64,000 bases of DNA from Phymorhynchus buccinoides (GCA_017654935.2 CM065680.1:37780426-37844425), one strand, 5' to 3'; positions 1 through 12,249 are shown, counted from the stretch's first letter. Notes: generated by a model from the letters alone, not told the origin. Translations and numbers: made by a program.

Positions 1-95
1 AAAACTGCTGCTCAGCATTACCAGTACTTTTGGCATTACCGGTACTAAGCATTACCGGTGCTCGGTATTTCCGATACTAGGCGTTGCGCTAGTGA
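1..95 (-). repeat. Fragment of the ACCGGTAATGCC repeat family
   Basis: Reverse-complement match to the left end of the repeat at 4341, including the short direct repeats CATTACCGGTACT. Confidence 0.75.
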
Positions 96-133
96 ACGAT
101 AAAAGTGCCAATATCACGTAATGCGCGCAAAGG

Positions 134-402
134 TGCAAGGTCAACGAATGATAAAAGTGATTATCAATATCGATATCACTTCGATATCGATATCACTTAT
201 AAAATAATGCAGCTAGACTAAAATACCGACAAAATCAGTTCAGGGCAGTGGAAACGTGCTTTCGTGGTAGGTTGTCACAGTGCAAGGTCAACGAATCATA
301 AAAGTGATTATCGATATCACGTATAAATGCAGTTAGACTAAAATACCAACAAAATCAGGTCAGGTCAGTGGAAACGTACGTGCTTTCACGGTAGGTTGCC
401 AC
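134..402 (+). repeat. Two-copy tandem duplication (~147 and ~122 bp)
   Basis: Copies start at 134 and 281 with GCAAGGTCAACGAAT, continue through ATAAAAGTGATTATC and GCAGTTAGACTAAAATACC, and end GTAGGTTG. The first copy has an extra GATATCGATATCACTT block. Confidence 0.8.
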
Positions 403-465
403 GATAGCAGAGAGCCTAATCATGCTTCTCTCTTTCTTTCCACCATTTTTTTAATTCTGGAGGGA

Positions 466-467
466 CA

Positions 468-513
<46 letters not shown>

Positions 514-555
514 CGCGGCACGCACACATACACGCACGCGCGCGCGCGCACACAC
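466..555 (+). repeat. (CA)n microsatellite
   Basis: Long CA run passing into GCGC/CACG-rich purine-pyrimidine alternation, a potential Z-DNA former. Confidence 0.95.
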
Positions 556-796
556 AAACACCGGATCAGTAAGTCATGGATCGAGGGGGGTCACAGTGTC
601 CAGTTGGTTTGTTAGGGTGTCGGGGGTGACTCGAATCACCCCAGACTCTGACAATAATTTGAATGAAAATGATACAATTAACTATTTTAAGAACTCTTTT
701 GGAAACTAGTAGTAAGTTAAACTTATGGCAATAAATTAAATGAATTGCATTCTTCCCTCTTTTTATTTCGTTTTTTGTTTGTTTTATTATTTTTCG

Positions 797-798
<2 letters not shown>

Positions 799-827
<29 letters not shown>

Positions 828-829
828 TG
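799..829 (+). repeat. (GT)n followed by a 15-G tract
   Basis: GTGTGTGTGTG then an uninterrupted G run. Confidence 0.9.
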
Positions 830-1004
830 TCTCAGACCCCCCGTAGCATCCCCCAATCCGCCTCTGACTCACGGGGAATAAGCTTCACAGTTCAATTACC
901 CTAAAACTATGGACATTTTAACCTTACCTGTAAATTGATGGCCTTGCTCGTGGTGCTGTCACGCTCTGACTCTATACAATGTCATTAATTTGGGCGAAAA
1001 GGCT

Positions 1005-1196
1005 ACAGTGTGTGTGTGTGGGTGGCGTGTGCGTGTGTGTGTGTGTGTGTGTACGGGCGAACAGCCTGTGTGTGTCTGTGTGTGTGCGCGCATGTCACAT
1101 GCGCGCGCGTGCGTCTGTGTGTGTGTGCATGCGTGTGTGTGTGTGTGTGTGCGCGCGTGCGCGCGTGCGTGCGTGCGTGTGTATGTGTGTGTGTAA
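1005..1196 (+). repeat. GT-rich microsatellite, interrupted
   Basis: Alternating purine-pyrimidine tract of GT with GCGC interruptions. Open frames across it are repeat artefacts. Confidence 0.95.
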
Positions 1197-1234
1197 AAAC
1201 AGACACATATAGGCCTACAACAAATATAAAGACA

Positions 1235-1292
1235 TTAAAGGGACACCCTGATCGACGGATACGGTTTTTTGGGGGTGCAAGAACCACGTCGT
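1235..1292 (+). mobile_element. End fragment of the TTAA-flanked MITE family
   Basis: TTAAAGGGACACCCTGA, then GACGGAT and AAGAACCACGTCGTGATC, match the termini of the elements at 22109 and 31361. Only about 60 bp remain. Confidence 0.6.
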
Positions 1293-2064
1293 GATCGAAC
1301 CACACCACATTTAAAAAATGTCTCCGCGATGTACGTGTACCAGGTCGGTGGACATTAAACTCATTTTTCTTTTGTTGGAAAAAGCAATGAATGGGTATTG
1401 ATGAAATGTTGTGGAAAGTTGGAATTCATGCTAACAGAAAGTTTAATTTATGAAATTTGGGCTTGATTCAAGTCATTATAGCGACTTATAGGTCCTCAGT
1501 AGAACATGTAGGCCTAGTCGTTGCTGATCACTTAGCAGCATGCGGATAGTTCTGTTCGCAATCAATGCTGTGACGTGACTTTGCAGCAACACGTACGTGG
1601 CACTGTTTGAGGGGTGGGAGTGGCAACATCTAGGGCCACAGCGCGTGCTCGTATTGCCAGTTTCAAAAACACAACCTACTTTTCAACTGAGAGTTCGTAG
1701 CCGATTGAAGGACTTTGAGCTATTGACAGTTGTGATTACCCGGTCAGAGTCTGACGGGTTGTGTTTCTGGGCTGTCTGTCTGTTTGTTTGTCCATCGATT
1801 ATCTTAAAACACAACTACTGAACGGAATTTGATCACATTTAAGAGGGGGATAGACATCTTGAAAAGACAGTTTCCTTTCGATAATCATGACAGTGCTGAC
1901 ATTGACCTTGAAGTTTGACCTTGAAAACCAAAATGTCCTTCTTTGGGCTATTTATTTTGTTTCTGAGCTGTATCTGATGAACCAGTGAACAGAATTGCTT
2001 CAAATTTTGTATGGTGGTGTATCACAATGCCGGGAGGGTTCTGTAAAAAAAATAGGCCTATATA

Positions 2065-2278
2065 GGGGAAGACGGGGTAAAAAGCGCATGAGCGGGTAAG
2101 AAGCCCCCCCCAATTATCTCATGAAATAAAGAAAATTTCAGTCAAATTTGCCCATGAGACGAATGCTAGACATTAACGCTCGTCTCATGGGCAACATGAG
2201 ACTGAAATTTGCTTCATTTCATGAGATAATTGGGGTGGGCTTCTTACCCGCCCATGCGCTTTTTACCCCGTCTTCCCC
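2065..2278. mobile_element. Palindromic MITE family A, copy 1
   Basis: About 214 bp bounded by GGGGAAGACGGGGTAAAAAG and its reverse complement, arms of about 100 bp. A small central inverted repeat GAGACGA...TCGTCTC surrounds ATGCTAGACATTAACGC. Flanked by TA on both sides. It is also part of the inverted duplication shared with 15201-15742. Confidence 0.92.
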
Positions 2279-2452
2279 TATATGCGCTGACCGTGACCTT
2301 GAAGTTTTGTTTGGATTTTTCTTTGTCCGGACACTTACATTCAAATTTTCTGAAATAGTCAAAGGGAAGCAACCACTTGTCTTTGACAAAAAACGTAATC
2401 ATGAGTATTGCCCCAATGATAAAATTAATATAGTACTGGTGAGAGAGAGACT

Positions 2453-2514
<62 letters not shown>
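2453..2514 (+). repeat. (GA)n microsatellite
   Basis: Pure GA run inside arm 1, missing from arm 2. Confidence 0.95.
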
Positions 2515-2515
<1 letters not shown>

Positions 2516-2844
2516 AGTTAGAATTAGATTGCCCCCCATGGGGATACTGGGGGTCTTTTGTATGTTCCCCCACCTTCTGGAAGTATTGTGCTTGGAACTT
2601 CCTCTCATCTGTCACTCTTTTTGACTCTGCCTTTTCCCTTTGCTTACTGTCATCTACTATCTTTATGCCTAACCGGTCCATTCTTTTGCCTTTTTTCACG
2701 AAACACTTTAAAAAAGATTTCCTCCAGCCGAAGTTGGACTTGCTGGGCCTAACTATTTCTTAGTTAGGCGCATAACGGCAGCATGACGCATCTGCGCTCA
2801 TAATCGACAGGAAACTGTCTGAGCGATCGAAGAAGAAGAAGAAT

Positions 2845-3000
2845 GCGGCTTTATGCCAAAAATTCTCTGCCCCTGTCTCTTGACCCTACTTAAGATTATT
2901 ACCCTTGCCTGTCAGAAACTAGTAGTATCCACAGAAAATTATCTGCTCCTGACTTATCACGAGGGGGCATCGGCAGTTCGGGCCTAAAATTATCGTAGTA
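2845..3000. mobile_element. Diverged copy of the GGCTTTATAC MITE family
   Basis: GGCTTTATGCC, AAGATTATTACCCTTGCCTG and GGCATCGGCAGTTC match, in the opposite order, the element at 47081-47293. Confidence 0.55.
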
Positions 3001-3070
3001 GTAAAAAGCTTCATTAAATTGAATTGATAAAGTGTGAGTACAAAAATATAAACACATGGACTTACTGTAT

Positions 3071-3216
3071 ATACTCAGAATTCTGATTGCTTCTCGGCCT
3101 TTTGGCTAAGACAGTGATTCGGGAACATAATATTTTGTTTATACCCTGGTTGGTTTGTTCAGCCCGTCGTACATGGCGAAAGCCGATACGCGACGTTAAA
3201 CTGAACATCCATCATC
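3071..3216 (+). mobile_element. Probable U2-snRNA-derived SINE
   Basis: 3086-3111 reads ATTGCTTC then TCGGCCTTTTGGCTAAGA, the first 26 nt of U2 snRNA with one mismatch. Similarity then stops, so this is not an intact U2 gene. The segment ends in CATCCATCATC and is bounded by an exact 11-bp direct repeat ACTTACTGTAT (3060-3070 and 3217-3227). A tail-like simple repeat plus target duplication fits LINE-mobilised retroposition. About 15 nt precede the U2 start. Confidence 0.6.
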
Positions 3217-3721
3217 ACTTACTGTATGCAAACTATATCCTATCAGACTGGTTAGTTGTTTTAAGCGTATGTTACGAAACACGACTCTGGCCGCCGGGTC
3301 TGCACTGTCACAGTGTGTATCTGCCGCTCGGCGATGCCCTTGTTTTTAGTTAAGTTGAAGGTGCATGGAGTGATCTGGGACACCTGCTGATCAAACTGTT
3401 GGCTATCGCCTTTATTTTCCGGTGGACCTTGATATCTCGTGATGTACAGTAGGCCTTGGCGTACGTGCTTATTTTCCTCAAAGATGTGATGTGACAATTG
3501 TTAGACCTTTTACTTTGATCTCCTTACCTGGAATTTATCTCGGACACCGTCACCTACCCGCTGATCAACCGGCCCAGACACGGGTTATGATGACATCTGA
3601 CTGTCAGATCATTATAGCCTGATTGAGATAATTAACATATCCTGATCTTTTACTGGCCACCTCAACCCAGGAGATTAGGCTTATGTTTTCTGTGCCTCTG
3701 TGTTTGTGTTAGCAGCATAAT

Positions 3722-3752
3722 AAACACACACACACACACACACACACACTCT
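3722..3752 (+). repeat. (CA)n microsatellite
   Basis: Short CA run followed by GCGCGCGC. Confidence 0.9.
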
Positions 3753-4082
3753 GCGCGCGCGGAGATAAGGACACTCATCACGTTTATGCAAGTAGGCATA
3801 TAGTTATGATGTTCAGAAAAAAGAAACGCAACAACACATTACCCAATTTGAACTTATCGTTACTTATTTGCATATAAAAATGTAAAAAGCGAAGAAGCGG
3901 CGAGAATGTTCAAACTTGTTACGCCTTAATAAAGGTTGTTCCCTCCAAAGGTACGTTTACAGTATACGTATACCTGTCCAGTGAGCCACGTCCAGAATCA
4001 GTAGGGGGTATGATAATATTATATTGCCTTTCATCTGAACTGAACTGAAATTGTTGCGTTTATTTGTTTGAACAGGATATTA

Positions 4083-4296
4083 GGGGAAGACGGGGTAAAA
4101 AGCGCATGGGCGGGTAAGAAGCCCACCCCAATTATCTCATGAAATAAAGAAAATTTCAGTCAAATTTGCCCATGAGACGAATGCTAGACATTAACGCTCG
4201 TCTCATGGGCAAAATGAGACTGAAATTTGCTTCATTTCATGAGATAATTGGGGTGGGCTTCTTACCCGCCCATGCGCTTTTTACCCCGTCTTCCCC
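4083..4296. mobile_element. Palindromic MITE family A, copy 2
   Basis: Same element, near identical. Flanks ATTA / ATTA agree with a short AT-rich target duplication. Confidence 0.92.
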
Positions 4297-4340
4297 ATTA
4301 CCATTGTACAGTACATATGAACATTTAACTTTACTTTAAC

Positions 4341-5158
4341 TAGGGCAACGCCTAGTACCGGAAATACCGAGCACCGGTAATGCCTAGTACCGGTAATGCC
4401 AAGTACTGGTAATGTCAAGTACCGGTAATGCTGAACAGCAGTTTTTTGGGGGTCCACGAAATATTATATTATTACTTTTGTGTCTCTCCTTCTTTCCATC
4501 TTCTTCTCTCATCCTGCTCTACCCACCACCCCACCCCTCTCCCCCACCATCCCCCGCCCTCCTACCCGCCCTCCCACCCCCACCCCACCTATGCCCCACC
4601 CCCACCCATCCGCTATTACTTTTGTGTCTCTCCTTCCTTCGATCTTCTTCTCTCATAGCGCTGTACTCCCCCCCCCCCCCCCACACCCCTTTTATCTCTG
4701 CGCAAATGGAAATTGGCTCATTTCGCGCGCGTTTATGAATGGATGGTGTAGAAATTTCCCCCCAAGATAGTCATTGTCCGTGGGCATGGACGTTCCAAAT
4801 AATGAGTCAATGTCCGGTCTGGTTACGCCGCGGTTTGTGAAAAGGTGAAGCGGCACTTATCGCGCGCGTTTATGAATCGATTCGCTTCCAATTTAGTGCA
4901 CGGATCATCACCGTCCCCGGTCATCTACCTGCCAAATTCGAAGGCAATCGGCCCAGAAATACCGGAGATACGGGCGCCGAGAGGCCGGCGGATATGCGTT
5001 TCGCGCATTTGCCAAACCACGCAAATGACACGACCGCCTCGGTTGCCGTTGCGGCGGCCATCGCCCCGTTAGGGCTCACAGCAAATTTGAAGCGATTCTG
5101 TCGAAAAACGGCGGAGTTATAAGGCCCGATTTGTGTTTCACACACACACACAGACACA
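4341..5158 (+). repeat. Long copy of the ACCGGTAATGCC repeat family
   Basis: Begins with tandem TAGTACCGGTAATGCC units. It ends with GGGCTCACAGCAAATTTGAA, CGGCGGAGTTATAAGGCCC and a CA tail. Matches 45891-46622, while 1-95 is an inverted fragment. The middle has C-rich and CCCACC tracts. No coding content; proline-rich frames here are repeat artefacts. Confidence 0.75.
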
Positions 5159-5159
5159 A

Positions 5160-6937
5160 CCTTGCCTTTTTATTATATGATTAAACAGTGCACCTTGGAA
5201 GAGTGTGAGATTATCGTCCAATTGGTCGCAGACCCTTATGGACGTTCTTCGTGAAGACTGGACAGTCTTCTCGGGATGAAGACGATGCATGGCGATGGGT
5301 GTCTGGTTGCACGTTGTAATTAGGAATACAGTTATAGTTATGAGCAAAGCACAAAACAAAACAAAAAGTAATAAAAAAGCTAGGTCTTGTGGTTTCTGTA
5401 GGCTATAGTCCGGCCTTTGCTAAAATGTCTTTCCCACGAGTCGACATGTTAACCATAATGTGTGGGCCAATAATAAAGTGACTAGAATCAACGTTGCAAC
5501 GTTTAATTTCGATAGGGACATTTTGATATTTAACTTGATTTTCTACAGCGGCAATGGAACCCGCTTCATTCTTACACTTTCGTGAATGACCATTGACTCT
5601 ACAGTATCTGCAGTCTGGACTCCAGCTACTTTAAGCAATTTCATTGGATAACGGCAACGTCAAGCGGCCATTTTGTCTTGACTTTTTGTTTTCATTTCTA
5701 ACCCTATACTAACCCCAACTCTAATCCTAACCCTATCCCTTTCCCGGGCGTTATATCCTAACCCTATCCCTGTGTAACCCTATCCCGACCTGCAGAAAGG
5801 GATAGGAGTAGCAGTGAGTTCAACACTTGAAAAAAAAAATCATTGGCGTCCAGACTGCAGATAGCTTTCTGTCTGAAACACAAACAGACGGCCTATAAGA
5901 CAGCCAACACACAAACTAGAAATCAGCCCATATTCCCCAACCACCCTCCGACACAACCACACACTGGCCTAGGCCTAAGCAGCAAGTGCGTGCTCTTGCA
6001 CTGAGGGTGTACCGGTACACAATGACCCGGGGGGAGTATGATTGCTTTCGCAAGGACTAGGAAAGGGGTAAGAGAGGGGAGGGGGGGGGGTGCGAGAAAG
6101 GGAGAGGGGAGGGTGTGCTAACTGGCCTTGAAAAGGTCTTTCTGAATTGACCCTTTTCATCTGTCGAGAGGACGTAAAATTCCAAAATTACTACCCTTTT
6201 CATCTAGGCCTATTATAGGTGTGTAGCCACACTACATGCGTTTATACAACATGATTGGTTGAAAACTTTCAGTGTCGTCGCGGCCTTCAAGTCACGTAAG
6301 CTTAGGCCTACTCGCCACCGGCTGATTCGAGCCGGTAGTTCCACTTCCGTGACTGTGTAGCCTACATGTGTTGTGTTTGTGTTAGGTAAGTCTTATTTCA
6401 CTTATGACAAACTTTATTCTGGAGTTAGCATTGTATACAAAAAGTAAAGTTCGATCATTTTTTTAAAAAGTACCAGAAACTTTTTCAGGCCTAGACCTAA
6501 TGTTAGTAACATTAGGCCCACGCCACAAGGCCTACAAAGGCTCGGTGCACTACAACTAGTAGTAGGCCTACCTGACCCCTCCCCAGCGACTTAGGCTACC
6601 CGTTTACAAAAAATCATACTGACGAAAGACACTCAAATCACTACCGACTTACACTATCAACTATGCTAACGAGATATATATGAGCCTTGGCTAAATCTAC
6701 CAAGCTTGGAATATAGAAGAAGGGTGCGAGGAGACAGAGAGGTTTATAAAATTTTGCATGGTTTGTAATTGTATGATTCCTCAACTCCTACTGCACCTCT
6801 TTTCCACTTATATCTAGTCATAATACTAATCGGGGACACAATTTTAAACTAACCAAAACACTAACCAACACCAGACAGTTTCATTCATTCTTTACTAGTC
6901 TAATACTGGGTATCAATAACACTTGTAAAATTATGCT
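5160..6937. other. Unassigned intergenic sequence
   Basis: No gene recognised. Contains degenerate AACCCTA-like runs at about 5699-5795, short of a telomeric array, a GGGGAGGG tract near 6065 and several TAGGCCTA words. Confidence 0.6.
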
Positions 6938-7529
6938 ATGATTAAAGATGGTACCAACTATGTTTTATCAAAGTGCACAGAAGAAAAGGATCTTGGTGTA
7001 ATTTTGGATGAAAATTTTAAATTTGATAACCATATTCATTATGCTGTTAAGAAATCAAATAAAATGCTTGGTATTATTAAAAGAACTTTTTCATATTTAG
7101 ATCAGGATACTTTCCTGCATTTATACAAAGGTTTAATTAGACCGCATATAGAATATGGTAATGTTATTTGGTATCCCAAATTGAAAAGACAATCAACATT
7201 AATAGAGAAGGTGCAAAGAAGGGCAACTAAATTAATTGATGGATATAATAACTATTCGTATAGAGAGAGAATGGAACGCCTGAATCTTCCAAGTTTGAAA
7301 GCAAGGAGAATAAGAGGTGATCTAATACAAAGTTATAAAATATTTAATAATAATTATTGATGATTTAAAATTAAATGCAACAGAATTTTTCAAACTAACA
7401 AATTATGACAGAACAAGAAATAGCACTGATAAAATATTTATTGAATTTTGTAAAACTAACACAAGAAAATATTCTTTAACTAACAGAATTGCACCTTTAT
7501 GGAATCAACTACCAACTAACATTAAGTAG
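6938..7529 (+). pseudogene. Non-LTR retrotransposon reverse transcriptase, C-terminal fragment
   Basis: 6938-7360 encodes KDLGVILDENFKFDNHIHYA, GLIRPHIEYGNVIW and KVQRRATKLI, the post-palm/thumb motifs of LINE reverse transcriptases. A frameshift near 7348-7362 moves the reading to a second frame, NRIAPLWNQLPTNIK, with stop TAG 7527-7529, the usual LINE C-terminus. Palm motifs with the catalytic Asp pair are absent. AT-rich codon use. Confidence 0.85.
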
Positions 7530-7545
7530 AGGTGCAGTGCCTTTC

Positions 7546-8212
<667 letters not shown>

Positions 8213-8219
8213 TTGCTGA

Positions 8220-9180
8220 TGACCCTACCCCGCTGTCCCCTTTGACATGGGCAGATGGCCCAGTTCAATAAAATATTGTTGTTCATTGTTCTCTCTCTCT
8301 CTTTCTGTGGCGATATTGTTGTGGCCTACCGCAATTTCATAAGCTACTATATACGTCACAGCTTACTTCAAGACACCTATGACGTCAGTGTCACTTTGCG
8401 TCACTGTAAACTCTGCTATGGCTTGCTTACTCTAAATAGCATTCTATGCATTTTGTCGAAGGGGTTTTGAGTCAATAAACTTGAAAATATTTGTCCCCAC
8501 TTCCAGTTGGCACTTCTGGCTCAGTTTCATGTTGGAAGTGTTGCTAAGATACTCCTTGGTAATCAGTGAAAAAAGGAATGCATTCTGCGAAGCCGTTTTT
8601 GAGTTATTGAAGCTTGAATATTGGCCGAATTTGGCCATTTTTAGCCCATATTTCGGCCAACATTTGGCCAATCGGTATAATATTGGATATTGAGCATGAG
8701 AATAGTGTCCGTCAATTTTCCTGTGAATGTAAGCAAAATCGGTTGAAAAGTAAAAAACATAGTGAAAGTAGGTCAACCAAATTTACATATATTTGAATAA
8801 CTTCCAAACCATTTAACATATCGTCAACAAACTCCTTTCAGACCTGGGCCAACATAAGGGCTACAATATCCAATAGTTAGTTTTGTGACTGCACTTCCGG
8901 TTTTGGCTATTCCGTGAACCAAATAAAAGCTGCCTGACCATAGCTGTGGCACTTCCGGTTCGTAGTTCTGGTTGGATTTTATGTGGGAAGTGTTGCAAAT
9001 GTATTTTGTAGTACCTTCTGAAAATATGAACGAGATCCATGTACCCGTTGTTGAGATATTCAAGATTGAAATTTCGCCGATTTTGCGGTTTCCGGTCATA
9101 TTTTGCCATATTTTGCCGACAATTCGACGAACCCCATAAAGTGTGTGCATGTACTTCTATAAAAAGAAGCTGGTCACCAC
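8220..9180. other. Unassigned sequence with two related blocks
   Basis: No gene. Two diverged copies of a CACTTC...TTATGTTGGAAGTGTTGC-type block at about 8500-8570 and 8950-9015. Confidence 0.5.
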
Positions 9181-9181
9181 C

Positions 9182-9212
<31 letters not shown>

Positions 9213-9251
9213 CGATTTTTTTCTTCCACAGAAAGAGAGAGAGAGACAGAC

Positions 9252-9314
<63 letters not shown>

Positions 9315-9333
9315 AGACAGACAGATAGACAGA
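9181..9333 (+). repeat. (GA)n plus (GACA)n microsatellite
   Basis: GA runs separated by AACGATTTTTTTCTTCCACA, ending in GACAGACAGACAGATAGACAG. Confidence 0.93.
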
Positions 9334-9585
9334 ACCGTGAAAATTACAAAAACCGGGTTTTAACTGTCAAAGCTAAAATGTCGTTATTCAAAAAGTTCAT
9401 TATCATGTTTAGAAAATAAAACTGAACCTACCCACCAATTTTCATCAAGATCACTGCAAAAATAGAAAATAACTGTTTTCAACTGTCAAAAGTTAAATGT
9501 CGTTTATGAAAAGGTCACAATAATTTCCAGAATGAAAAGCTGAACCTACCCACCAATTTTCATTACGATCACTGCAAAACTAAAC

Positions 9586-11300
9586 AAGGGCGTCGCCGAG
9601 CGGCAGACATGTCCGTCACCAGCAATGCCACGCACTTGCGACACCCCGTAGAGTGTCACATCCTGACACAAAATTGGAAGGGATTCTGTCTTCTAGTTCA
9701 CGAGATACAGCTTGAAGAAGAAACATATAGCGCAAAGAAGGAAATTTCGGTTTTCAAGGTCACACTTCAAGGTCAAGGTCAGCATGGTGATAATTTATGC
9801 TCGGATGTTTTCTTCTCTAGGGTATACAATACCACACACAATCTGAAGCGCTTCTGTCAAGTACCAATGTGGAAAATATGGCTTAAAACCCAATGTGTAG
9901 ACCCCTACCACTTTCAAGGCCTACTGATCGCCCGGACCGTGACCTTGACCTTGATCGGTATGCCACCATCAGAACGGGCATAAGCCAAAGTACCTTCGTG
10001 CCAAATTTGAAGACTCTAACACTAACGGTGTGGGAGTTATGGCCCCTGAAAGATTTTCGGTTTTCAAGGTCGTACGCCAAGGTCAAGGTCGCGATCTTTT
10101 TGACCTTGACCTTGATCGGTATGCCATCATCAGAACGGGCATAAGCCAAACCACCTTCATACCAAGTTTCAACATCCTAAACCAGCCGCCGTGGTGTAGT
10201 GGTTAGCGTTGCGGACTACTGGCTGGGAGGTCTGGGGTTCGAATCCCATCAGAGGCGAGGGTTTTTTCGGTCCTGGACCGACTCCTACCCAGAGTGAGTG
10301 GCTATGGGCTCAATGGGAAGACTGAAACCACACAGTCGAGTTTCATCCGCTTAACGGATGCGATTCTGAGAGTGTTGCTCTAATTGCAAGACCAACACTG
10401 CAGGTGTCTGTAGTTCTCGGGCCTGGTTAACGCCGGGATATCATTATGAAAGGAAGCGTAGAGTACAGCCCTGCCATGCAGTCTCAGACCGATACGGAAC
10501 TCCATAGTATCATCATCATCGTTATCATCGGCCTCATTTTCCATCAATCATAAAATTAAAAACAATGTCTCAAATTCTGTGGCTTTGCATGCCCTGCTCT
10601 CATGGTGACCTCAGTTTCGGTTTCCAATCCAGTCTATGCCTTGGTGCGTTCGGGTCAAAGTCATTGGGATCAGTGTGTTCTGGGGAGCTGTCGGTGGACG
10701 GTCGTGGTGGCGCCCTCGGAGGAGGACCTCACTCACGCTGGCTCTGCGACTAAGAGAATAGTGTCGTCAGTAGGGGGCTTAGTAGGTGGTGTCCTGAACA
10801 GGCTCCACTGAACTCCACCGAAGTGACTCAGCAGAAGTGCAGTGTCTCCTCGGTTGGTTGCCTCCTGACGGCCTAACATAGATTCTCTCCCCTTGGACTG
10901 CTGGTCTCGGTTTCTGCGACTTGAACAAACCCGGGTGTAGCTGCGAATTGGGATTCGGAACGAGCGGCGTGGGAGCAACGCCACTGTACAGCCCAGAAGA
11001 TGGGACAGAAAAAAAAAAGAAGAAAAAAAAAGTTTCAACATCCTATGTTGATCGGTGCCCGAGATATGGCTAAAAATAGATTTTCGGTTTTCAAGGTCGT
11101 ACGTCAAGGTCAAGGTCACGACGGCAAAGTGGGTTGCGCCGATCTCTTCCTATTAAGGAGGCACACCTTCACACAAAATTTGACGCGATTCGGTCAAGCG
11201 GTTCGGGAGATATCCTTGGGACAGACAGAAAGAAAAAAACGGAAAAAAACAAACCCAGACAAACCAGCCCATCGCAAAGTCCATTACCTTTGGTGACGGA
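9586..11300 (+). mobile_element. ~1.7 kb insertion within the tandem array
   Basis: Bounded by ACTAAA on both sides (left AAACTAAA, right GGACTAAA). Contains internal direct repeats TGACCTTGACCTTGATCGGT, ATGCCATCATCAGAACGGGC and repeated TTTTCAAGGTC...CAAGGTCAAGGTC blocks. It hosts the composite SINE at 10180. Both ends contain GTCCGTCACC in opposite orientation. Family unknown. Confidence 0.6.
10180..11029 (+). mobile_element. Composite tRNA-derived SINE with 16-bp target duplication
   Basis: Flanked by the exact repeat AAGTTTCAACATCCTA (10164-10179 and 11030-11045). The head is tRNA-like, with box A TGGTGTAGTGGTTAGCG and box B GGTTCGAATCC. A simple ATC tail appears at about 10507-10530, yet the element continues for another 500 bp to an A-rich tail ending at 11029. 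Roughly 850 bp is long for a SINE, suggesting a fused or transduced second unit. Confidence 0.85.
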
Positions 11301-11841
11301 CTAAAAATAACGGTTTTCAACTGTCAAAAGTTAAGTGTCGTTTATGAAGAGGGTGCTATGATTTTCATAAAGAAAACATGAAACTACCCACCAATTTTCA
11401 TTACGATCACTGCAAAACTGAAAAATAACGGTTTTCAAGTGTCAAAAGTTAAGTGTCGTTTATGAAGAGGTACTATAATTTTCAGAATGAAAACATGAAC
11501 CTACCCACCAATTTTCATTACGATCACTGCAAAACTAAAAAATAACCGTTTTTAACCGACAAAAATGTTAAATCATGCTTTCCAAACTTGGGGGTTATGT
11601 TTGTTAAGAAAAAAAAAGTATCTACTTCAAAATTCTACGACATTCTGTGAAATAGTTTGGATGAAATTGGCGGAAAGGTGTTAAAAACAGAAAATAACTG
11701 CCGTTTAACGGTTATTTTGTTAAGTTTTATTTCTGCAAAATAGTTTAAGACCATCACGGTGACGCAACGGACCTAACATCCAAATATCATTAAAATCGGT
11801 TAAGGCTTTCTTGACATTAACGTGGGACGGACTGACAGACA

Positions 11842-11842
11842 C

Positions 11843-11877
<35 letters not shown>

Positions 11878-11878
11878 C
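11842..11878 (+). repeat. (CAGA)n microsatellite
   Basis: Nine or so CAGA units within a repeat-derived segment. Confidence 0.92.
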
Positions 11879-11927
11879 GGTCCTTCTTTGGCTCACTGTG
11901 CTGTGGGATACCAAGTCGCTTCGCTCC

Positions 11928-12019
11928 TGATTAAGAGAGCACCTAATACTAACAGCTTTAAAAATGAGCTCGACCAGTTAAAATTTTATAAAGACATAAT
12001 GTATGAATACGATGATTAA
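11928..12019 (+). pseudogene. LINE reverse transcriptase C-terminal fragment
   Basis: Reads KRAPNTNSFKNELDQLKFYK to a TAA, the final residues of a LINE ORF (pattern SxxxFKxxLD). About 30 residues remain. Confidence 0.55.
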
Positions 12020-12156
12020 TTCAACGCAAAAACCTGAGTGCACGATATACCTTGAGTATGTAAAAATAAAAATAAAAACACAAAGATGGGACTTTGAAAG
12101 CCTAACGGCTATATTTTTTCGTCCCTATTTCTAATCTAATGTAATCTATCTAATCT

Positions 12157-12249
12157 AATAGAATAACAAATTTATGGAACAATTTATCATTTCATACCGT
12201 CAATGCACCTTCAGTAAATGCATTTAAAAATCGTATTGACAAAGAATGA
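12157..12249 (+). pseudogene. LINE reverse transcriptase C-terminal fragment
   Basis: NRITNLWNNLSFHTVNAPSV then NAFKNRIDKE and a TGA stop. It matches the terminal WNxLP...FKxxLD pattern and is similar in type to the end at 7490-7529. Confidence 0.65.

Larger units (their letters stand above)
2065..2683 (+). repeat. Arm 1 of a ~0.55-0.62 kb inverted duplication
   Basis: Matches 15201-15742 in reverse complement from the MITE through GCGCTGACCGTGACCTTGAA, the repeat H segment and ACCGGTCCATTC. This arm alone carries a (GA)n insertion at about 2453-2519. Confidence 0.9.
9425..11560 (+). repeat. ~116-bp tandem repeat array split by an insertion
   Basis: Units with ACTGTCAAAAGTTAA, GTCGTTTATGAAGAGG, ACCTACCCACCAATTTTCAT and ACGATCACTGCAAAACT occur at about 9425-9585 and again at 11300-11560. 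The 1.7 kb between is a separate insertion. Confidence 0.85.

Noticed and set aside
3086..3280. Functional U2 snRNA gene
   Set aside because: Only the first 26 nt match U2; the branch-point recognition region and Sm site do not follow.
4412..4770. Proline/serine-rich frames
   Set aside because: C-rich low-complexity sequence (CCCACC tracts) read in three overlapping frames.
5699..5800. Telomere-like AACCCTA runs (also 12590 and 13666)
   Set aside because: Imperfect and short, scattered among unrelated sequence; not an interstitial telomere array.
10187..10250. Functional tRNA gene
   Set aside because: Boxes A and B are present, but it heads a retroposon with target duplication, and I could not fold a clean cloverleaf with a clear acceptor stem.
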